From the NCBI GenBank assembly GCA_029062165.1, contig JAIDQQ010000023.1, positions 186,001 through 250,000 on the forward strand: a DNA stretch of 64,000 nucleotides, given 5' to 3'. This document shows positions 1 to 7,394 of this stretch, one piece after another. Made by a program: the position numbers and the translations under genes. The stretch comes from Ruminococcus sp. (GTDB lineage: Bacteria > Bacillota > Clostridia > Oscillospirales > Ruminococcaceae). Below the pieces are notes generated by a model, which was not told the DNA's origin, did not search any database, and worked only from the letters and a program-made list of their open reading frames with translations. How positions within the stretch are numbered: the first letter of the stretch is position 1; each line of letters starts with the position of its first letter.

Positions 1-14
1 ACTGATGTATTCAT
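1..14 (-). CDS. 5' end of a leftward gene (only about four codons in window)
   Basis: An ATG on the minus strand at 14-12 is preceded by a strong Shine-Dalgarno, AAGGAGG on the minus strand (about 21-27), at good spacing. A consensus promoter lies further upstream at 43-71. Only MNTS can be read before the window ends, so the product cannot be named. The start is credible because promoter, ribosome site and ATG are all correctly spaced. Confidence 0.6.
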
Positions 15-42
15 AATCAACCTCCTTATGATTATATACTCA

Positions 43-71
43 ATTATAGTATAATTATGTGAAAATGTCAA
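43..71 (-). promoter_or_regulatory. Promoter of the leftward edge gene
   Basis: On the minus strand there is TTGACA (66-71), a 17-bp spacer and TATAAT (43-48), a perfect housekeeping sigma promoter pointing out of the window's left end. Confidence 0.8.
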
Positions 72-194
72 ATTAAATGTGAAAAAAATGACAGTAATTT
101 TCACGTTTTTATCAGACAGTGAAAAATTTCACACAAAAGATTCCGCAAAACAATACATAAAAAGCAAATCAGTATCACAATAGGGGTTTATAAT
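59..194 (+). promoter_or_regulatory. htrA upstream region with repeated GTGAAA/TTTCAC motifs
   Basis: GTGAAA occurs at 59-64, 79-84 and 119-124 and its complement TTTCAC at 99-104 and 127-132. The last pair forms a GTGAAA-AA-TTTCAC inverted repeat. A TATAAT for htrA sits at 189-194, but no good -35 is visible 17 bp upstream, which suits an activator-dependent promoter. The motif cluster overlaps the -35 of the divergent gene. Stress-inducible htrA genes of Bacillus are controlled by the CssRS two-component system; whether this cluster is an analogous operator is inference. Confidence 0.45.
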
Positions 195-247
195 ACAATC
201 ATACTAAAGAACACAAACAAAGTACCTGAAAGGATTGTGATTTTATC

Positions 248-1489
248 ATGAACGAATTTAATAATATAAACCTCGACGACAATAACAACTATTCAAAGAA
301 GACAAGAAAAAATACTTTCGGAAAAGTTACAGCTTTTCTTATGGCAATGGTAATGGTTTCCGGCGGTTCGATAGCTGTATACCGTCAGTTTACTGAAAGT
401 CCTGTTTCAGCGGTCACGGAGACAGAAGAACAGGTTTCTGACAGAAAGTCATCACTTTCAGCCGAAACAGTAAGCCTTATAAATACCGGCAATAATTCCG
501 GCACTGCACTTACAACGGAAGAAGTTGTACAGAAAGTTCTTCCGTCTGTAGTGGGTGTTGAATCGGAATTTACAGTAACATCGAATAATAACGGATATTA
601 TTACGGCTTCGGAATGCCGACAACATCTGTTGCAACCGGTACAGGTACAGGCGTTGTGATTACTGAAGACGGTTACATAGTAACAAATGCACACGTCATT
701 TACGACAGTGAATACGGAGCAGGGCTTTCGGAAAAAATAACAGTCCATATGAGCGACGATAACAGTTATGATGCCGAAGTAATCGGATATGATACCGACT
801 GTGACCTTGCTGTACTTAAAATAGATGCAACTGGTCTGACGTCGGCAGAATTTGGTGACAGTGACAGTCTTATGTTAGGCGAATCGGTTATAGCTATCGG
901 AAATCCACTCGGTTTTGATTTGAAAAATACGGTCACAAGCGGAATAGTTTCCGGACTTAACAGAAACATAACAATAAATGACAAGGCAATGAATCTTATA
1001 CAGACTGATACCGCAATAAATTCCGGAAATTCCGGCGGACCTCTTATAAATAAGTATGGTCAGGTAATAGGTATAAATTCCTCCAAGATGTCGGCAAGTT
1101 ACGGCGAAGCAAGTATAGAGGGTATCGGATTTGCGATACCGTCGAATGAAACTTCAAAAATAATAGATGACCTCATGTCATATGGATACGTAACCGGCAA
1201 GCCACAGTTAGGAATAAGCTGTCAGGACGTTACGGAAAATGTTTCCAGAATGTACAATATGCCGGTAGGCGTGTACATTACGGAAGTATCTGCCGGAAGT
1301 GCTTCCGAAAAAGCCGGATTGCAGTCGGGCGATATAATAACAGCCGTCGACGGTATGGAAGTTTCAACCGCCGAGGAACTCAATGCACAGAAAAATACTC
1401 ATTCTGCCGGTGATACTATAACGGTTACATACGTAAGAAACGGTAATGAAAAAACTACTGAAATAACTCTTGACGAAATAAAAAAATAA
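248..1489 (+). CDS. htrA: HtrA/DegP-type membrane-anchored serine protease with PDZ domain
   Basis: This is a 413-residue trypsin-like protease of the HtrA family, which degrades or refolds misfolded exported proteins at the outer face of the membrane. A single N-terminal membrane segment lies at about residues 26-44 and a Ser/Thr-rich linker follows. The protease domain carries the triad His149 (TNAHV), Asp186 (CDLAVL) and Ser262 (GNSGGP). One PDZ domain occupies about residues 310-410. This is the usual Gram-positive layout of one transmembrane segment, protease and one PDZ. The start follows a GAAAGGA ribosome site. It is monocistronic, with a terminator at 1530. The family is certain; the paralogue name (htrA, htrB or degP) is not. 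Confidence 0.93.
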   Translation: MNEFNNINLDDNNNYSKKTRKNTFGKVTAFLMAMVMVSGGSIAVYRQFTESPVSAVTETEEQVSDRKSSLSAETVSLINTGNNSGTALTTEEVVQKVLPSVVGVESEFTVTSNNNGYYYGFGMPTTSVATGTGTGVVITEDGYIVTNAHVIYDSEYGAGLSEKITVHMSDDNSYDAEVIGYDTDCDLAVLKIDATGLTSAEFGDSDSLMLGESVIAIGNPLGFDLKNTVTSGIVSGLNRNITINDKAMNLIQTDTAINSGNSGGPLINKYGQVIGINSSKMSASYGEASIEGIGFAIPSNETSKIIDDLMSYGYVTGKPQLGISCQDVTENVSRMYNMPVGVYITEVSAGSASEKAGLQSGDIITAVDGMEVSTAEELNAQKNTHSAGDTITVTYVRNGNEKTTEITLDEIKK

Positions 1490-1529
1490 AAAAATTTTCC
1501 CTCTCCTTTAATTATATAAAAAAACAGTT

Positions 1530-1556
1530 AAGACCGCCTGAAAATAGCGGTCTTTC
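1530..1556 (+). terminator. Rho-independent terminator after htrA
   Basis: An 8-bp stem AAGACCGC/GCGGTCTT (1530-1537 with 1547-1554) has a 9-nt loop. The T run after it is short, so efficiency may be moderate. Confidence 0.7.
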
Positions 1557-1624
1557 TGCATTTAACCGAAGAAATAACATTTTAAATAATCTTAAAGAAA
1601 AATCTTGAAATATTTTTGTTGTTC

Positions 1625-1653
1625 TTGACTAATCATTTCTATTGTGATATAAT
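1625..1653 (+). promoter_or_regulatory. Promoter of the McrB-like/McrC-like pair
   Basis: TTGACT (1625-1630), a 17-bp spacer and TATAAT (1648-1653) lie about 58 bp upstream of the ATG at 1711. Confidence 0.8.
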
Positions 1654-1710
1654 AAATTTAAGGTGTGATTTTTGATTCACCTGAAAATTTTATTAAGGAC
1701 GTGATTTTTT

Positions 1711-4700
1711 ATGTCGCCAAAGGAATTTATGAATAAGGGCTCATCAATGTCAGATAAGAAATTGTTGTCATCTCTTGTGCAGTTTTATATTAAACTTCCG
1801 GAAGAGATTATTGAACAGGCTATTGAAAAACTTAGCCGAAAGGACAGACGTGATGCACAAGGTAAAAAGAAACTTAATGAAAAAGTTATTGCCGCCCTTA
1901 ACAGCTCATCTGCAAGTACATTCGCAGACGGAATTTATCAGTGTCTAAGTGGTAGTATGCTTATTCCTACAGATATTGATTATGAAAGTATAATTTCGTC
2001 ATATAATGAAGAAAACTGTATTATGAACACTGTATTTATACTTAAAAAATGCTATGACGGTTCATACGGACAGAAAATTATGACAGATTTTATAAAATCT
2101 GAACAGTTTATAAAAACAATTGAAGAAGCACATGAAAGTAGTACCAGTGAATTACCTGAAGAAGAACAGCTCACTTTTGAAATGCCTGAACTTCCCGAAG
2201 AAGAAACAGGCGTTACCGTTGAAGAAGAAATGGTCATACCACCACAGATATTATTAAACGTACCGGAAGAAGTAAAAGTTGTACCGGAAGAAGCTATTTT
2301 GCATATACCTGAACCACCTGTTGAAAAAGTACCCGAAAAAACAGTAGAAAAAGTTCCCGAAAAACCTGAACCAGTTGCAGTAAAGAAAAAAGCAAAGGAA
2401 AAAATAACAGATTATTATATAGGACACATTGAAAAACGTGAAACTTACTATAATTTTGCCCCGCAGTACAGAATAGAAGATAACGGCTCTTCAAAGAAAC
2501 TTATTGAATTACGTCAGGTTTCGGAAAAATTTCCGCCTAATGGTACGATAAATCTTTCATATTTCCGCTCACTAAATTCACAAAGTCAGAAAATAGTTGA
2601 AGGTCTTGACCTGCAATATACATTTGCTATTTCTTTCAATGACGATACACTTGAAGAAAATATAAATTACCTCACAGGTCTTAGACACAATGACGTTCAC
2701 CTTAAAATAGACTTACAGAAAGAATTTGACAAAAACCGTAATTCAACTAAATTTTTCCGTAAAATAAGTGACCTGCGAATTTTCCGAATCGTTGAACCGG
2801 AAGAATATATTTCAGACAGTCAGCTTTTAAGCGGTATTATTGAAATAAGCGACGATTTCGCCAAAGATGAGCTTGTACTATTAAGAAGAAAAAACAACGG
2901 TACAGCCAGTGCAGACAGCGGTGACATTTCAGGACCTTACAAGGTTTACAAGAAAAATGAAAAAACTTATATTCAGCCGAAAATAGCTGACGAAAGATAT
3001 TTACTTAACTGTCATAAGGAAGAAAAACTTTCATTCGGTATAAGTGAACGTCAGGAATTTGATTGTGACCCTGTAGGCATACCGTTTGCGATGATTAGTG
3101 ACGGTTCAGCTTACAAGAAAGACATCATTTCTGACGAGATTCTTTTAAAAAGTATGCTGTCGGAAGCCTCAAAGGATTTTCTTAATATAATCAAGAAAAA
3201 ATCGGAAGAATTTCTGCAATTGTTCAGCCGTTCGCCGTTTCTTTCGCTGAATCTTCCCGAAGATATAAGGAAGTCAAGGAAAAAAAGAATAAGCAGTCTG
3301 TTTGAAAACGTTCAGGAATACACTGCTGAACAGAAACAGATAGCAATAACTTTTCTTAAAGCATATAATACCGACAGTCAGGTACAGGAAGCACTTTCCG
3401 GAATGGTAACAGAAAGTCAGGAATACAAGGACTTGCAGAAAGAACTTGAAAAGAAGTCCAAAGCCGTCCAGACCGCAAAAACTGAAGCACAGCTTGCTAC
3501 GGAAACCGCAAGAGCTATGAAAATAAGCGAAAAAAATGGTGAAGTCGAGTTACTGGAGCAGAAAATAGAAAAACTCAAGGAACAGTATAAAGTATTGTCA
3601 TCTTACGGCGATATTCTGAAAGATATTGAATATCAGGAGGGCATAAAGGCATATCTTCAGCAGGAAAACGCAAGATTACAGCATAAGAACTCCGAGATAA
3701 AAGGCAAGATAAAAACTACAATTGCCGAACAGGCAAACGAAGTTAATATAGCGTTTGACCCGTATGTTTCAAATGCAATGCTTGAAGCCGCTGGCGAATG
3801 GCGTAAAAAACAGGAAAATGAAATCTATAGTACAGCAGTAGATGTCATTACGCAGAAGTCAAAAGACTGTCAGCGTATGGAGGGCAAGGAACTTTGTGAC
3901 TACCTTGTAAATTACGTAAAGAGATACAGAAATTACAGTACAAATGATATACTTAATATGTATATCTGCATAACACAGGGATTCCTTACAGTTTTTGCGG
4001 GACTTCCAGGCACTGGAAAGACTTCCATATGTAATATAATGGGTAATAGTTTAGGACTTACAAACTTCGGTGGCAGTGAGGTCAGTTATGACCGCTTTGT
4101 GTCAATAGCAGTTGAAAAAGGCTGGTCATCGAAAAAAGACCTTATAGGTTATTATAATCCGCTGACCAAAAAATACGACAAGACAAACAGACGTTTATAT
4201 GATTCCCTTATGATACTGAACGAGGAAAGGGAAAAATCAAAATTTCCGTATATGGTACTTCTTGACGAAGCCAATTTAAGTCCTATGGAATACTACTGGG
4301 CGGATTTCATGCAACTCGCCGACAGGTCAGAAGAAAGCGGAGATGTATATATAAATATCGGTCTTGAAAACGATATATATATACCCGATACACTCCGATT
4401 TGTTGCGACTATCAACAATGACCAGACTACAGAAGCACTTTCGCCCCGACTTCTTGACCGTGCATGGATTATAAAACTTCCGGATTCCGATATAAATGCC
4501 AGAATACCTGCTCCGGATAAAACTATACTTTGGGAAGACCTTAAAAAGACATTTACATTCCGTACTGACGAGACAATGTATACTTTACCTGTACTTGAAA
4601 ATATATCAAAACTTTTCAATAATTACGGTATGCCGATAAGTCCGAGAATAAAATTAAGTATGTATAATTACATAGCTACCGCACGTGAGGTAATGCACGG

Positions 4701-4917
4701 TATAGGCGGTATAACTTCCGAATATATCGCTACTGACTATGCTGTAATGCAGAAACTTTTACCGAAAATAAACTGCCGTCTCAAGTTATACGAGAAGTTC
4801 TTACATGAATTTATACGTATATGCAATAATCATTATCTTGACAAGACAAAGAACGCTATCGAGGAAATGATGAGGAATGCAGAAAGAAATATGGGCTATT
4901 GTCAGTATCTTTCCTGA
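1711..4917 (+). CDS. McrB-like AAA+ NTPase with long coiled coil
   Basis: This 1068-residue protein is a motor subunit of the McrB family. An alpha-helical N-terminal domain (about 1-135) is followed by a Glu/Pro-rich linker with several PEE/PEK repeats (about 145-230). A mostly beta region (about 230-480) may be the target-recognition part, but I cannot assign it to a family. A coiled coil spans about 568-675. The AAA+ core has Walker A GLPGTGKT (764-771), Walker B MVLLDEAN (Asp852, Glu853) and a sensor segment INNDQT near 900, where McrB has its MNTADRS-type motif. The partner nuclease gene begins 14 nt after the stop. McrB proteins drive McrC nucleases on modified or foreign nucleic acid. 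Coiled-coil McrB/McrC tandems have been described as a separate group called CoCoNuTs; membership here is inference. The chromosomal link to Ter genes is unusual. Confidence 0.82.
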   Translation: MSPKEFMNKGSSMSDKKLLSSLVQFYIKLPEEIIEQAIEKLSRKDRRDAQGKKKLNEKVIAALNSSSASTFADGIYQCLSGSMLIPTDIDYESIISSYNEENCIMNTVFILKKCYDGSYGQKIMTDFIKSEQFIKTIEEAHESSTSELPEEEQLTFEMPELPEEETGVTVEEEMVIPPQILLNVPEEVKVVPEEAILHIPEPPVEKVPEKTVEKVPEKPEPVAVKKKAKEKITDYYIGHIEKRETYYNFAPQYRIEDNGSSKKLIELRQVSEKFPPNGTINLSYFRSLNSQSQKIVEGLDLQYTFAISFNDDTLEENINYLTGLRHNDVHLKIDLQKEFDKNRNSTKFFRKISDLRIFRIVEPEEYISDSQLLSGIIEISDDFAKDELVLLRRKNNGTASADSGDISGPYKVYKKNEKTYIQPKIADERYLLNCHKEEKLSFGISERQEFDCDPVGIPFAMISDGSAYKKDIISDEILLKSMLSEASKDFLNIIKKKSEEFLQLFSRSPFLSLNLPEDIRKSRKKRISSLFENVQEYTAEQKQIAITFLKAYNTDSQVQEALSGMVTESQEYKDLQKELEKKSKAVQTAKTEAQLATETARAMKISEKNGEVELLEQKIEKLKEQYKVLSSYGDILKDIEYQEGIKAYLQQENARLQHKNSEIKGKIKTTIAEQANEVNIAFDPYVSNAMLEAAGEWRKKQENEIYSTAVDVITQKSKDCQRMEGKELCDYLVNYVKRYRNYSTNDILNMYICITQGFLTVFAGLPGTGKTSICNIMGNSLGLTNFGGSEVSYDRFVSIAVEKGWSSKKDLIGYYNPLTKKYDKTNRRLYDSLMILNEEREKSKFPYMVLLDEANLSPMEYYWADFMQLADRSEESGDVYINIGLENDIYIPDTLRFVATINNDQTTEALSPRLLDRAWIIKLPDSDINARIPAPDKTILWEDLKKTFTFRTDETMYTLPVLENISKLFNNYGMPISPRIKLSMYNYIATAREVMHGIGGITSEYIATDYAVMQKLLPKINCRLKLYEKFLHEFIRICNNHYLDKTKNAIEEMMRNAERNMGYCQYLS

Positions 4918-4931
4918 ACAGGTGTATAACT

Positions 4932-6704
4932 ATGGAATTATTATTGAAAGCACAGGGGAACGAATCTGTAAAAATACCGCTTCATAAGGAAGAAGAAGAA
5001 AATACATCTGCTCCGGAAAAAAAAATATATGTTTTCAATGATTATGATTATACATCATTTTCACTCCGTGGCAGTATTGATTATGTTTCCGATTTCTTTA
5101 TAAATGACGAAGCTGTACCTATAAAACGTTGTGTTACAGGAAAAAATGACTATCAGTTTGTATTTGACAAGAATACTGAAAAAAATTCAAAGGACTATAA
5201 AAAAATTTTCATGCAGTGTTTCGGCATTGTACAGATTAAGGTAAACATTTCCGGCGATTATTATGTTTCTGACAGTATTTCCATAATGGTTACGGACAAT
5301 ACACAGTACAAGAACATAATAAAAATGATTGACTATATATACGACAAGGGCAATGACTATCTTTATGAAGATTACGTCAGTTTTGACAGTACAGACAGTA
5401 ACGACGATATAAAAATTGAATCAAAATTAAGATTCATTGAAGAAGTTATAGAAATATACGAACATTTTTCCGGATATTTTGAGAACTCCCCTAAGACAAG
5501 GGCTGTTGCCGGTGAAGTAGTCGGGAAATTCTATAAACTTGATTCCGTAACGCCTAAGACCATACAATATATAGCCTCGCACCCTGAAGAACTGTATGAA
5601 GTTGATTTCAATACAGGAATATCCTATGGAAACAGGTATTTTCAGCCGGAAAATACACTTGTTTCTTCGACTGTCTGTACAAGTGATGTATACGAAAACA
5701 GAGTGATAACCGGTTTTCTTTCGACGCTTATTTCAAGACTTGAAGAACTGAAAGATTACGTAAGTAAAGACAACGCATACAGAAAAGGCAATTATATTGA
5801 ATCCACAAAATATATATATCGTTTCCGTACAATGTCAATAGATGAGTGTATGGAACATTTACAGATACTACTTTTCAGGTATCAGAAAATTTTCGGCGTA
5901 AAGGAAATGTATATAGATTTCCTGCCGGAATATACAAATACATTCCGTCTTGTAATGCCATACAGGACGGTATATCAGAAAATATACGAATGGTGTCACG
6001 ACGAGGGACACAGTACCGCTAAAAGCCAGTTGTTACAGAGTTTCATATCGACACGCAAGACAACAAGTATAATATATGAATATTACTGCCTTATAAAAAT
6101 GCTTGTCACGATACGTGAGGAAATGAAATGTACTATGATTGAGAGCAGGACAGAAAGATTTGAATACAAGAAAACAGGTTCTTTATATCAGAATACTTAT
6201 TGTAACAATACGTTTTTTTTCAAAGGCAACGACGGTAGCGACATAACGCTTTATTTTCAGCCGGTCATATATGGCGAGATAGCACCGCCGAGACCTAACG
6301 AAATAATGCTTTACCGCAACAGATACGCCAGTATTATGAACGGTAACAAGGGAAATATATACACTCCGGACTATCTTCTTAAAATAACCCGTGACGATTT
6401 TTCAAATTACGTAATAATGGATGCTAAATTCAGTTCCATGCAGGTAACGGAAAATGAAAGACTTATGGAACTTGTCTATAAGTATCTTTTTTCCGTCAGT
6501 CCGCTGGAGGAAAATGACAGAATAGCCGGATTATACGTACTATGCGGAAGAGATACCAATAAAAATCAGATATGCAATCTTCATGACGTATCTGAAAAAC
6601 TCAACAAAACCGTAAATCCGTTTGCTTATATAATCAACCTTTCCGGAGCTGATACCACTGACAACAAGGTAATAAAAGACGCATTTTCAAAACTTTTCAC
6701 ATAA
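4932..6704 (+). CDS. McrC-like PD-(D/E)XK nuclease with DUF2357-like region
   Basis: This 590-residue protein is the probable nuclease partner of the upstream McrB-like ATPase. The N-terminal two thirds resemble DUF2357 proteins. The C-terminal third has a PD-(D/E)XK core: Asp480 in YTPDY, then Asp497-Ala-Lys499 in VIMDAKFS. I chose ATG 4932, preceded by an AGGTG ribosome site, over an in-frame TTG at 4899 inside the upstream gene. It shares the promoter at 1625. By analogy with McrC it should cleave nucleic acid when activated by the ATPase; the substrate cannot be read from sequence. No DNA methylase is nearby, which suits a Type IV-like system that attacks modified or foreign nucleic acid. 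Confidence 0.75.
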   Translation: MELLLKAQGNESVKIPLHKEEEENTSAPEKKIYVFNDYDYTSFSLRGSIDYVSDFFINDEAVPIKRCVTGKNDYQFVFDKNTEKNSKDYKKIFMQCFGIVQIKVNISGDYYVSDSISIMVTDNTQYKNIIKMIDYIYDKGNDYLYEDYVSFDSTDSNDDIKIESKLRFIEEVIEIYEHFSGYFENSPKTRAVAGEVVGKFYKLDSVTPKTIQYIASHPEELYEVDFNTGISYGNRYFQPENTLVSSTVCTSDVYENRVITGFLSTLISRLEELKDYVSKDNAYRKGNYIESTKYIYRFRTMSIDECMEHLQILLFRYQKIFGVKEMYIDFLPEYTNTFRLVMPYRTVYQKIYEWCHDEGHSTAKSQLLQSFISTRKTTSIIYEYYCLIKMLVTIREEMKCTMIESRTERFEYKKTGSLYQNTYCNNTFFFKGNDGSDITLYFQPVIYGEIAPPRPNEIMLYRNRYASIMNGNKGNIYTPDYLLKITRDDFSNYVIMDAKFSSMQVTENERLMELVYKYLFSVSPLEENDRIAGLYVLCGRDTNKNQICNLHDVSEKLNKTVNPFAYIINLSGADTTDNKVIKDAFSKLFT

Positions 6705-6734
6705 GAAAACATTAAACATTTTTCATAATTATAC

Positions 6735-6764
6735 TTGACAGATACCTGTTAATTATGTTATAAT
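6735..6764 (+). promoter_or_regulatory. Promoter of the rhomboid-yceG-telA-terD operon
   Basis: TTGACA (6735-6740), an 18-bp spacer and TATAAT (6759-6764) lie 41 bp before the rhomboid start. No terminator is visible between the nuclease gene and this promoter, so some read-through from the McrBC-like pair is likely. Confidence 0.8.
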
Positions 6765-6805
6765 TTAATGTATTAAATTACCAATTCTGACGGCGGGGAA
6801 AATAA

Positions 6806-7387
6806 ATGAGTAAAAATAAATCAGGTTTAAAAATATCGTATAATTCACCGGTTGTACTCGGTTTCACACTTATATGTCTAATATCGCTTGTACTAAGCAG
6901 TATAACACACGGAGCAAGTAATCATCTTGTTTTCAGTGTATACCGTTCTTCACTGCTCAGTCCGCTGACATATATACGCTTTTTCGGACACATTTTCGGT
7001 CATGCCGATTGGGAACATTTTTTCGGTAACATAACATATATTCTGCTTTTAGGACCGTTGCTTGAAGAAAAATACGGAAAAACCGATATGATTATGATTA
7101 TAGCAATAACAGCACTCGTAACCGGACTTATCAACTTTATATTTTTTCCGCACGTCTTACTTTTAGGAGCAAGCGGAGTTGTATTTGCATTTATACTGCT
7201 GTCGTCGTTCACAGGATTTCAGAACGGAAAAATTCCGCTGACGTTCATAATAGTTGCATTAATATATATCGGACAGCAGGTATATAACGGTATTTTCATT
7301 CATAACAACATTTCAGAACTTACACATATAATCGGCGGACTTATCGGCTCAGTATTCGGGTTTGTCGAAAATAAATTCAAGAGGTGA
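6806..7387 (+). CDS. Rhomboid-family intramembrane serine protease
   Basis: This is a 193-residue polytopic protein with about six membrane segments. The rhomboid signatures are present: WEHFFGN in the second helix, GASG with catalytic Ser123, and His174 in the last helix (LTHIIGG). Rhomboids cut transmembrane segments of client proteins. It is the first gene of the operon that continues into the YceG-like gene, whose start lies just after this stop. A rhomboid is not a standard Ter-module component, so a role in releasing a membrane client during the Ter response is only a guess. The family call is firm. Confidence 0.88.
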   Translation: MSKNKSGLKISYNSPVVLGFTLICLISLVLSSITHGASNHLVFSVYRSSLLSPLTYIRFFGHIFGHADWEHFFGNITYILLLGPLLEEKYGKTDMIMIIAITALVTGLINFIFFPHVLLLGASGVVFAFILLSSFTGFQNGKIPLTFIIVALIYIGQQVYNGIFIHNNISELTHIIGGLIGSVFGFVENKFKR

Positions 7388-7394
7388 CACGGAA

